A stretch of 64,000 nucleotides of DNA from NCBI RefSeq assembly GCF_002812485.1, contig NZ_CP025003.1, forward strand, positions 806,001 to 870,000, given 5' to 3'. The notes beneath the pieces are model-generated. The model made no database searches and was not told where the DNA came from. It saw only the letters and a list, made by a program, of their open reading frames with translations. Source of the stretch: Dickeya fangzhongdai. GTDB taxonomy: Bacteria; Pseudomonadota; Gammaproteobacteria; Enterobacterales; Enterobacteriaceae. Of the stretch, positions 55,620 through 63,250 are shown one piece after another. Within the stretch, counting starts at the first letter, position 1. Each line of letters opens with the position of its first letter. A program made the position numbers and the translations under genes.

Positions 55620-57497
55620 TTATTGCGGCTGTCGCGTTGAGAGAACCCGGCTGGCACAGAAAAGAAGAATACGCTCGGTCAGGCGGCTACATAGTGCGGC
55701 GCACAGATAACGCGCCAGCATAAATAGAATAAAGATAGACACAAAAGTCGTGCTGGCCTGCTGCCCCAACACCAGCATGGAAAACGTCAGTACCGTATTA
55801 CATCCAACCCAGGCGCACAGCAGTATGTCACGCTGCCGTGACCAGGCCCCTGGCTGGGAGAGCCTGGTTTGTTGCGTCAATCCTTTTGTACCCCAACTAA
55901 TATCGCTGAAATTCGCCACAGAATAGCTCGTGAGATAAAAGTGGAAGAACGGCAGACTCGGTAAATAAAAAACTGCTACGCGCCATAACGTATTTAGGTT
56001 CCTCGATGAAGATAAGAGCAGCGCCAGTAGCGGCACCAGCAGGAGAAAGCTGCCTGGCACCGGGTGGTTACTGATATTGATAAGCATGATCAGATTGATG
56101 ATGAGCCCCATCATGCTGATGGCAAAACTATGCAGGCGTACCCCCGTCGGGGTGTTGACGCTGTATATCCGACTGAGCCACAGCACGCCGCACCAGAGCC
56201 CAAGCAGGCTGCCTGCCGCCACATAGCGCGCGGCTTCACTGAGCGAGGCCGGAACGAATGATTCGGTACTCATGGCGCCTAATACGCTAAACAGGGAGGG
56301 GAAGAGAAACAGGAGCAGCAATTGGCTGTAATTCCAGAACAGGGACGCGATGATTTGCCTTTTTCTGGTCAATGAGAGCGTGTTTTGGCGCCATAGTCCG
56401 GGCAAGGCCAGCAAAGTGGTGGCTCGTACCGCCAGTGTGCTGTTAATCCAGCGGCGCCGTTGTCGCACCAGTTCGGCAAAGGTGTGGCAGGGATCGGTTT
56501 CCAGCATGGCGTCAGAACGGTATTCGGTCGTAGAAGGCGGAATACTCTCCCTGACTATCTCAAACCCCAACACCCGATCTTCAGCCAGAAATTGGTTATG
56601 CTCCAGCAAGCCCTGGGGGTGCAGGCCGCGTAAATAACGCTGAAGTGGCGATGACGTGGTTGAAGACGGCATGCTGAACGTTGCATAGCGAATCAGGCTG
56701 CATTGACCCGGCACGACCTCCATATACCCCAGCCGTTGGTTGACGGGCCAGTCAGTGATTTTTTCCCACCAAAAGTCGCCATATTGCCAGTTCAGTATCA
56801 GTCGCCGGTCGGTCGGCGGCGGGGTGAGGATACGGGCTGTCACCGCCCCACAGTGGTGGTGTTCTTCCAGATAGTCATGCAGGCGAGACAGGCAATGAGC
56901 ATCGGGAACAGAGCCGGTATCAATTTGCAGAGCATAGCTCGGCGTGATCAGCCGGCAAATATGGCGGAAAAACCAGCTGTGTGAGTCCAGTTTGCCGCGA
57001 TTATGGTGCTTAAGAGCCAGTACCAGCGTCACCGATGATAATGCGTTCTGCGTGGGGGAGATGCGTGGCGACGGCGGCAATATTTCACTGGCGGATAAGA
57101 TAAGGCACTGAAGCGCCAACTGATTACCCATGTTGTTATCGGCATCGGAAGGCGGTGATGGAGAAGACAGGTCAAAACCCAGCGAAGACAACTGTGCCCG
57201 AGTTTGCGGATGCAGTGCCGCTTCGCCATCGGTAACCATGCATATCACCAGCGAGGGCGACGGCGCGTCTTCGAGCGTGGTGGAAAACTGGCTGGCGCAC
57301 AACGCTGTCAGCGTATTCAGCAGCGCTGCGGGCGGCTCATTGTATAGCGTTACACAGGCCATTATTTTACTGGTGGCAGGTAAGTGCCGGGGATAAATCA
57401 GTCTGCCCTCCGGCAGCGCTTCAATCGCTACAGCAAACGTATCCGTCTGTGGCATTGCCCGGTTTCCGACGGCAAGCGCGGGGGAAATCCTGTTCAT
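55620..57497 (-). CDS. Fungal-type chitin synthase-like family 2 glycosyltransferase
   Basis: 625 aa from ATG 57497 (AAGGATG upstream; an ATG 7 codons earlier is possible). Residue numbers from 57497. The pattern is that of fungal chitin synthases rather than NodC or BcsA: CVTLYNE (48-54), KHHNRGKLDSHSWFF (163-177, cf. K-x2-N-x2-K-x-SH-x-WFF), QIDTGS (D193), GYMEVVPGQCSLIRY, LAEDRVLGFEI (E306-D307), QRRRWINST (346-354) and ISWGTKG near the C-terminus. About six to seven membrane segments follow the catalytic domain, which would form the export channel. The likely product is a beta-1,4-linked GlcNAc or related polymer; this is inference. It ends an operon with two apparent Tat-exported proteins. 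Confidence 0.8.
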   Translation of the reverse strand: MNRISPALAVGNRAMPQTDTFAVAIEALPEGRLIYPRHLPATSKIMACVTLYNEPPAALLNTLTALCASQFSTTLEDAPSPSLVICMVTDGEAALHPQTRAQLSSLGFDLSSPSPPSDADNNMGNQLALQCLILSASEILPPSPRISPTQNALSSVTLVLALKHHNRGKLDSHSWFFRHICRLITPSYALQIDTGSVPDAHCLSRLHDYLEEHHHCGAVTARILTPPPTDRRLILNWQYGDFWWEKITDWPVNQRLGYMEVVPGQCSLIRYATFSMPSSTTSSPLQRYLRGLHPQGLLEHNQFLAEDRVLGFEIVRESIPPSTTEYRSDAMLETDPCHTFAELVRQRRRWINSTLAVRATTLLALPGLWRQNTLSLTRKRQIIASLFWNYSQLLLLFLFPSLFSVLGAMSTESFVPASLSEAARYVAAGSLLGLWCGVLWLSRIYSVNTPTGVRLHSFAISMMGLIINLIMLINISNHPVPGSFLLLVPLLALLLSSSRNLNTLWRVAVFYLPSLPFFHFYLTSYSVANFSDISWGTKGLTQQTRLSQPGAWSRQRDILLCAWVGCNTVLTFSMLVLGQQASTTFVSIFILFMLARYLCAALCSRLTERILLFCASRVLSTRQPQ

Positions 57498-57524
57498 GAG
57501 AGTCATCCTTGTCAACATGAGCGT

Positions 57525-58748
57525 TTAGGCCGAAAGGCGTAAGGCCAGTGGTTCAAAGCCTTCATTCCGTAATGGATTGTGAGGCAGCCGCCAAAAATCG
57601 GTCACAATGCTGGAGTAAATACGGCGAAAGTCAGTGGTAAAGTATGGATTTCCCGCCTCATCCAGCTTACCAAGGTCACTGGGCGAGCCATAAATCCCGC
57701 CGCTTAACGCGCCGCCCAGCAGTAGGGCGACACCACTGGTGCCGTGATCGGTGCCGCCGGAGGCATTTTCCTCCGGGCGCCGGCCAAACTCGGACTGCAC
57801 CAGAATCAGCGTGTCCTGCCAGGTGCCGATGTCCATTAATCCCCGCCGTAATCCCATCAGCAGCGTGGCCACCTGATGTAATAGCGGACGGTGCAGTTCA
57901 TTCATCAAACCATGTAAATCAAACCCAGACATGCCTAGCTTAAATACCGGCGTGTCTACATCGCAGGCAATCAGCCACAGGAGTTGTGCGCCCTGAATGT
58001 AAATCGGCTCCAGGTAGCCGTACTCGCTGCTCCTGAACAGCCGTTCGAACGGGTTGGGGCGGTTGAGTTTTTGCCGGATTCGTTGGCTGATATCGCGATG
58101 GTTTTCAAGCAATGAACGGATGTAGTGAGTCGCTGAATTAGGCGCTTGAACGGCAGGCCGTAGCGCCACGTCATCGGAGGACATCAGGGCGCTGGTATCC
58201 TGAAGTTCCAGAATGCGTATCCCCTCTTCCTGTAGAAACGCGGGCGAACCAGAAAAAACGATGCCGTTGGCGTCATGGGGCACGGCCCAGCTACGGTTTG
58301 CCGCGATAGTGCGTCCAGCCCATCCGGAACGCTGTGCTGTGTCAACATAGCCGGTGTTCCAGATAGCGGTGGAATCGAAATGCGACAGCGATGGATTGGG
58401 ATAGCCTGCGTCCGGTATCACGGCCAGCTCGCCGCGCTGATAAAGTTCGGCCAGCGGTTTGAATGACGGGTTAAACGCCAGCTCATCATTTAAGCGGATC
58501 CAATCCTGGGGGGAAATCGCCAGATTGGGGCGATAGCGACGATAGAGTGGGTCGCGGTAAGGAATGAGCGTATTCAGCGCATCGTTGCCGCCAAATAATT
58601 CCAGAATAATCAGCCGACGCCGACCGGTTTGCCGACCCAGCGCCTGAAGATTTTCCGCCAGCGACGATGTTGGCAATAATGACACCAGCGGCAGCGAACC
58701 AAACAGTTTCAGCAGGTTTCTGCGGGTACGCAGGATAGATTTATCCAT
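57525..58748 (-). CDS. DUF1501 protein with Tat signal
   Basis: 407 aa. The N-terminus RTRRNLLKLFGSLPLVSLLPTSSLA is split here as TRRNLLK (twin-arginine motif), a short hydrophobic stretch and an A-x-A-like cleavage site, so export in folded form is expected. DUF1501 belongs to the alkaline-phosphatase superfamily fold. Seen are LILELFGGNDALNTLIPY (residues about 47-64) and EFGRRPEENASGGTDHGTSG near residue 320. No enzymatic activity is established for the family that I know of. GGAG precedes ATG 58748. It lies 14 bp after the DUF1800 gene and 27 bp before the glycosyltransferase gene. DUF1501 and DUF1800 genes are often paired. Confidence 0.9.
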   Translation of the reverse strand: MDKSILRTRRNLLKLFGSLPLVSLLPTSSLAENLQALGRQTGRRRLIILELFGGNDALNTLIPYRDPLYRRYRPNLAISPQDWIRLNDELAFNPSFKPLAELYQRGELAVIPDAGYPNPSLSHFDSTAIWNTGYVDTAQRSGWAGRTIAANRSWAVPHDANGIVFSGSPAFLQEEGIRILELQDTSALMSSDDVALRPAVQAPNSATHYIRSLLENHRDISQRIRQKLNRPNPFERLFRSSEYGYLEPIYIQGAQLLWLIACDVDTPVFKLGMSGFDLHGLMNELHRPLLHQVATLLMGLRRGLMDIGTWQDTLILVQSEFGRRPEENASGGTDHGTSGVALLLGGALSGGIYGSPSDLGKLDEAGNPYFTTDFRRIYSSIVTDFWRLPHNPLRNEGFEPLALRLSA

Positions 58749-58762
58749 AACAACTCCATGAG

Positions 58763-60694
58763 TTATTTCAGGTTATATGCCGGGTCTAGCGTGAGGAGCC
58801 GGTAGATTTGCTGTTGCAGACTTAACACCTGGCTGGCGGACGTTTCCTGCATCATCGGTGCCATATCGTCGGTGAACGTTGGCATGAGTGGCGGCATTTG
58901 AGTCAGTGGGGGCGGCGTGTTAGCCGATGCGTGTTGCGGCATCAGTTGCAGGCGCGCTGTGCCGTATTCGATACTGGAATTCAACGGTGTGCGCAGGTCG
59001 TCCAGTGACGCCTGTTCCGGACTGCTTGCCGGGTTCAGCGTGAATTCCAACTGGGCGTCGCAATAAAAGGAGGCCGGCGGCACCCCCAGTGGACAACGCC
59101 CGTATGTGGTATTGACCCAGCGCGCCTTAGCCGGGTTATAACGCTGCCCGTTCAGCGCTATCCAGTTGATAAATAAATGGGTATCCACATCCGTCAGCGT
59201 AAAGGCGATGGTGATGGTTTTCGGGTTTGCCGGCAGTGCGGAAACCGGGATATGCGCGTTTTCCCACATCGGTTTCATCGCCGCAGACTCATTGGACGCC
59301 TTCTCGATACCCTGGGTGTGCAAACCGGCCTGCGCCGTGATATCGGCTACCGGCCGGCCGTTGACGCGCACGCTGAATTGCGCGGGCGTGCGGCGGTATT
59401 CTGAGTTGAAGCGGATATGCAGGCCGTCGGTCGGCGTCGCGGCGAGCTTGCGTGATTGATCAACGGCGACCCACAATCGTTCAATAATGCGTTTTCTGTT
59501 GATGATTTGGCTATTGTTAAGCCAGTGATAGCCCCCTTTCCAGCCAGAAACATCCGGTGCCAGGAACGGTTCCTGCCCCAGCACTTCGCTGTAGTCGGCC
59601 AGTACACGATAATCCGGCAGGCGCAGGCGGAAAGTGCGCGCAAATCCGACAACCAGATCCAGTGGTGATTTGATCAGACTGCCGCGGTTCTCTGGCGCCC
59701 AGAATGCCTCGCTGAGCAACAGGGTTTTCAGCAGTGCATTCAGGTCATAGTTACTTTCACGTAGCGTGGTGGCCAGTTGGGCAATTTCGCTAGCATTGGG
59801 CTGCAAGGATACGAATTCGTAGAAAAATTTGGCGGCAATCCGTTCCGCGGTGCTGGGTTGCCGCAGTAAAACCTCCACCAGTTGATCCAGTTCGTCCGAG
59901 GCGCTTGCGGCAATGGTTTGACCGAGTACGGTTTTTACGCCCGTGTCCCTGTCCTGCTCGTTGACCTTGTAATACCAACCCTGATTTTGGTCTACGGTAT
60001 GCCCGGCCAGCAGGCGGGCCACCTGCTTAACGTCCTGTTCGCTATAGCGGCCGATGCCCAGTGTGAACAGTTCCATCAGTTCGCGAGCCAGATTTTCATT
60101 GGGAGAGATACGGGTGTTTTTAACGTTGTCCAGCCCGCTTAACATCATCGGATCGCGCAGTATTCCTTTCAGCAGTTCACGAAAGCTTTTTCCGCCCCAT
60201 TGGCGAAACAACATCAGTTGATCATAAAAAGGCGCGGAAACGCGAGTGTTCTGGAAACGTGAAACAAAATGGTTGTGCCAGAACAAGGCCAGACGTTCGG
60301 CAAATGGCGAGGGGGTTTCAATCATTTCCTGTATCCACCAACTCTGCAACTGGCTAATTTCATTGATGCGATAAGCCACCACGTCCTGTTTTTCCCAGTC
60401 CTTGTCCCAGTAATTCGGGCGCGGTTGTGAAAGGTAAGACGGGGGTTGGAGGTAGTTGGGTTGCTCAAGTGATGATAATAACCGTGAGACCGCCTGCTCT
60501 TTGGATAACGGCAGTAACGCGTTGATATCTTGCTGACTGGCGCCAAAACTGGTTCGTCCCAGTAAATGCCTGGCTTCATCGACGGTCAGTGCGCTGGCGC
60601 TGGTACAAACCAGCAGCAAGATTCCAGCCATAGATGAACGGATGAAAAAGCGACGTGATAGGCGTGCGCAAAGGACGGAAAAGTATGCTGGCAT
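58763..60694 (-). CDS. DUF1800 protein with Tat signal and carbohydrate-binding-like insertion
   Basis: 643 aa. The N-terminus has LSRRFFIRSSMAGILLLVC, a twin-arginine motif (SRRFFIR) before a hydrophobic segment, with cleavage probably after SASA. DUF1800 signatures are ARHLLGRTSFGASQQDI, LALFWHNHFVSRF and NENLARELMELFTLGIGRYS. Between about residues 425 and 530 an inserted beta-rich stretch (FSVRVNGRPVADITA, HIPVSALPANPKTITIAFTL, HLFINWIALNGQRYNP) resembles CBM36/CBM60 Ca-dependent carbohydrate-binding modules. The C-terminal tail is Pro-rich. AAGGAA precedes ATG 60694. It is the first gene of the operon with DUF1501 and the chitin synthase-like enzyme. Confidence 0.88.
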   Translation of the reverse strand: MPAYFSVLCARLSRRFFIRSSMAGILLLVCTSASALTVDEARHLLGRTSFGASQQDINALLPLSKEQAVSRLLSSLEQPNYLQPPSYLSQPRPNYWDKDWEKQDVVAYRINEISQLQSWWIQEMIETPSPFAERLALFWHNHFVSRFQNTRVSAPFYDQLMLFRQWGGKSFRELLKGILRDPMMLSGLDNVKNTRISPNENLARELMELFTLGIGRYSEQDVKQVARLLAGHTVDQNQGWYYKVNEQDRDTGVKTVLGQTIAASASDELDQLVEVLLRQPSTAERIAAKFFYEFVSLQPNASEIAQLATTLRESNYDLNALLKTLLLSEAFWAPENRGSLIKSPLDLVVGFARTFRLRLPDYRVLADYSEVLGQEPFLAPDVSGWKGGYHWLNNSQIINRKRIIERLWVAVDQSRKLAATPTDGLHIRFNSEYRRTPAQFSVRVNGRPVADITAQAGLHTQGIEKASNESAAMKPMWENAHIPVSALPANPKTITIAFTLTDVDTHLFINWIALNGQRYNPAKARWVNTTYGRCPLGVPPASFYCDAQLEFTLNPASSPEQASLDDLRTPLNSSIEYGTARLQLMPQHASANTPPPLTQMPPLMPTFTDDMAPMMQETSASQVLSLQQQIYRLLTLDPAYNLK

Positions 60695-60831
60695 CGTGGC
60701 TGTTTCCTTAGTGGTCCGAAACTACAGCATCCTGCTGTATGGACTACTTTATGGTGTTTTAGCCGACATGCCAGGTGGAACCGTTCCCCCCTGTTGGTGT
60801 CGGGAAAGAAAGAGAGAGCCGATAAGAATTA

Positions 60832-60863
60832 AGAAAAGAAAAATGCCGCCCGGAGGGCGGCAT
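60832..60863 (-). terminator. Intrinsic terminator of the TogT-like gene
   Basis: Stem ATGCCGCCC/GGGCGGCAT with a 3-nt loop. On the minus strand it is followed by TTTTTCTTTTCT. It lies 27 bp past the symporter stop and about 140 bp before the DUF1800 gene. Confidence 0.88.
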
Positions 60864-60889
60864 TGAATGATGATAGACCGAGGGTAATC

Positions 60890-62416
60890 TTAGCGATGAG
60901 ACGTCGCAACCACTGGTTCCGGAACGTCTTGTTGCATACCGAGCGGGTTATTGCCCCAGCACTGTTCGTATTTCCAGCCGGTCAGTTCTTCGGCAACCGC
61001 GCGGGCTTCCGCTGGAACATCGGCAATCGCACCGCCAGCTTTGATACGAGCAATTTCCTGCAGCAGAATCATGTGATTCTTACGGTCCAGACGCATCTGG
61101 GTGCTGTAGTAGATCGCGACGACCGCCAGAGCAACCACGCCCAGAGAGAACACGCCCACAATCGCCAGCACGGCGCTTTCCGGCTGTGCCGCTTTGCCGG
61201 ATACGAATCCGAACTGGCTCAGAATCCAGCCCATGGCGAAGACGATGACGGAACGCACCATCTTACCGGCGAAGGTCATGGCGCCGGCGTAAATCCCTTC
61301 ACGGCGACGACCGGTCAGCACTTCATCCACGTCCGCCAGGAAGGTGTAGACCGTCCAGGGAATGTAGTAGATACCGCCGGTGCTCAGACCGAAGATAGCG
61401 GTGATACCGAACAGGACGATGATGGTCGCAGTTTGAGACCAGCCAGTGAAATAGAGCGCTGCGTAGGCGATCACGCTGACAATTACCACCGTCAGCGCCA
61501 GGCGATACGGGCGACCGAAGCCCATTTTCACGCAGATGCCGATGAAGAGGAAGGTGGAGATAAACTGCATAATCGAGCTGAAGCTGTTGAGCTGGGACAC
61601 TACCGCGGTGCTCTGCTTCAGACCGAATACGATGAAATAGGTAAAGGCGGAAGCGAACAGCCATTCAGCACCGAAACCGAACAGGTACATCCCGAGGTGT
61701 TTACGGAAAATACGCAGACGGAAAGTAGACGCCATGTCGATGCTGAGTTTTTTCAGCGACTGCCACAGGTTCTGGGTGTGTTCACGCGCCACTTCGCTCG
61801 GAGAACGTTCCCAGGAAGTGAAGTAGAGGGCGATCATCGCCGCACACATGATGAAGCCATAAGCCAGACCGGTGTAGAAGAACGGCGTGGCGGAGTCTTT
61901 ACCGTAGATACCGATGAACTGCCCCGGAATAAAGGCGGCCAGGAAGTTGGCGACCTTACCGAAGATGGCTTTGGAGCCGGTCAGTTTGGAGCGGACTTTG
62001 AAGTCGGTGGTCATCTCGGTGGCGAGCGTTTCGTACGGCACCATGATGGAGGTGTAAATCAGCTCGAACAGCACATAGGTCGACAGGTAGTACCAGAAGC
62101 CGAGCCCTTCCATCCACAGCATCGGGTAGACCAGTACCAAAGGAATACCGAGCAGGATGAAGAAGCGACGGCGACCGAACATGCGGCCGATGCGGGTATT
62201 GTAGAAGTTGTCGCTGATGTAACCCATGATCGGGTTACTGATGGCGTCGATGACGCTGGCCACGGAGAAAATGGCAGCGGCCTCAACCAGAGACAATCCA
62301 CAAAAGGTGGTATAGAAGTACATTAGCCAGGCGCCACTAATGGCTAAGGCGCCACTGCCTAGCAAGTTCGCGCTGCCGTAACAGAGCGTGTGTTTCAAAG
62401 TTATGGGTTTACTCAT
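60890..62416 (-). CDS. togT: GPH-family sugar:cation symporter, probable oligogalacturonide transporter TogT
   Basis: 508 aa with 12 membrane segments, MelB/GPH architecture: AIFSVASVIDAISNPIMGYI (conserved Asp for cation), TRIGRMFGRRRFFILLG and VPYETLATEMTTDFKVRSKL. TogT of Dickeya imports oligogalacturonides from pectin breakdown and is KdgR-regulated (literature from memory). A strong KdgR-like operator lies 20 bp upstream of the start, and a uronate-type reductase is nearby; both support this assignment over UidB or MelB. The ATG at 62416 has AGGCG upstream; a start at 62434 would run into the operator. Confidence 0.7.
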   Translation of the reverse strand: MSKPITLKHTLCYGSANLLGSGALAISGAWLMYFYTTFCGLSLVEAAAIFSVASVIDAISNPIMGYISDNFYNTRIGRMFGRRRFFILLGIPLVLVYPMLWMEGLGFWYYLSTYVLFELIYTSIMVPYETLATEMTTDFKVRSKLTGSKAIFGKVANFLAAFIPGQFIGIYGKDSATPFFYTGLAYGFIMCAAMIALYFTSWERSPSEVAREHTQNLWQSLKKLSIDMASTFRLRIFRKHLGMYLFGFGAEWLFASAFTYFIVFGLKQSTAVVSQLNSFSSIMQFISTFLFIGICVKMGFGRPYRLALTVVIVSVIAYAALYFTGWSQTATIIVLFGITAIFGLSTGGIYYIPWTVYTFLADVDEVLTGRRREGIYAGAMTFAGKMVRSVIVFAMGWILSQFGFVSGKAAQPESAVLAIVGVFSLGVVALAVVAIYYSTQMRLDRKNHMILLQEIARIKAGGAIADVPAEARAVAEELTGWKYEQCWGNNPLGMQQDVPEPVVATSHR

Positions 62417-62435
62417 GATCAATTCGCCTAACAAT

Positions 62436-62455
62436 ATTAAAACATTATTTCATTT
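62436..62455 (-). promoter_or_regulatory. KdgR operator-like sequence upstream of togT
   Basis: ATTAAAACATTATTTCATTT on the plus strand matches the KdgR consensus I remember (AATGAAACATTGTTTCATTT) at 17 of 20 positions, counted by eye. It ends 20 bp before the start codon of the symporter. The following bases continue as a TTCATTTGAAATGAA dyad. Confidence 0.75.
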
Positions 62456-62869
62456 GAAATGAACTTATGTTCTTATCATTTGCCCGTTCGAGACAAAAGT
62501 AAACTAGCCATCCCACTCCTGGCTGCTTTTAATAGGAATCTGTCAGGGAGATCATGAAATAAGTTTTTTTAATTTGATCACGAGTATTGACCTGAAAAAC
62601 GCGATGTTTGTCGGTTGGCATCATTTTTTTATCGTAAGACGATAAAAATTATCGGCGGCAGGAACGATAGCGTCGGGGAAGGTGGTGAAACTATCATCGT
62701 TATTTCGCAATGCCGGCCCGCAAAAATCAAGAATAATTGTAAAAAATAGCGATGAACTGTGATCAGCTTGTGATCCTGGATATTACTCGTGACGCAAAGT
62801 GTGATTTATCTCACGGCACCAGACAGTGTATTTTATCGGGTCATGAGTGAATTGTTGGTAAGACGGGCT
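62456..62869. other. Divergent regulatory region between togT and xre-like gene
   Basis: 414 bp, AT-rich, with no other gene. A short dyad ATCGTAAGACGAT lies near 62631-62643. The togT promoter must overlap or lie just right of the KdgR box. Confidence 0.4.
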
Positions 62870-63079
62870 ATGCCAATCATTATCAGACTGGACGTGCTGC
62901 TGGCACAAAAAAAGATGAAGTCGCGCGAGCTGGCGGGGTTGATCGGCATTACCGAGCAGAATCTTTCGCTGCTGAAATCCGGCAAGGTGAAAAGCATCCG
63001 GTTCGATACATTGCAGAGAATATGCGAGGTGCTGTCCTGCCAGCCTGGCGATGTGCTGGAGTATTCGCCGGAAGAGTGA
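62870..63079 (+). CDS. YozG-type small Xre/Cro-family regulator
   Basis: 69 aa single helix-turn-helix: MPIIIRLDVLLAQKKMKSRE then LAGLIGITEQNLSLLKSGKV (recognition helix), CEVLSCQPGDVLEYSPEE. This short Cro/C1 type is common and often has a DUF2975 membrane partner gene; no such partner is seen here. The ATG at 62870 is chosen because it gives the family's usual N-terminus, with GACGGG upstream; the frame is open to 62789. Target unknown. Confidence 0.85.
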   Translation: MPIIIRLDVLLAQKKMKSRELAGLIGITEQNLSLLKSGKVKSIRFDTLQRICEVLSCQPGDVLEYSPEE

Positions 63080-63214
63080 TGGCCGGTGCGCCTGAGAGGG
63101 GCGGCATCGGGATATCACGGCGTACAGACGGCATCTGAACAGCCGCGCTCCGAGTACTTTCCTGAGCGCGGCATGTGGGGATGGCGTCAGCGCCGTGTGA
63201 TATGGCGCCACACC

Positions 63215-63250
63215 GATCAGTCGTTGAATACAGATCAGTCGTTGAATAAC
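63215..63250. repeat. 18-bp tandem duplication at the end of the reductase gene
   Basis: GATCAGTCGTTGAATACA at 63215-63232 is followed at once by GATCAGTCGTTGAATAAC. The second copy spans the stop codon of the minus-strand reductase gene; the first lies just beyond it. Confidence 0.75.

Noticed and set aside
55434..55640. 68-codon ORF between the Mor-like gene and the chitin synthase-like gene
   Set aside because: No clear start signal, overlaps the glycosyltransferase 3' end, and has no recognisable domain.
60863..62326. 487-codon plus-strand frame opposite the TogT-like gene
   Set aside because: It is a shadow of the symporter gene, with His/Glu-rich composition and no ribosome site; the minus strand has twelve clear membrane segments and a terminator.
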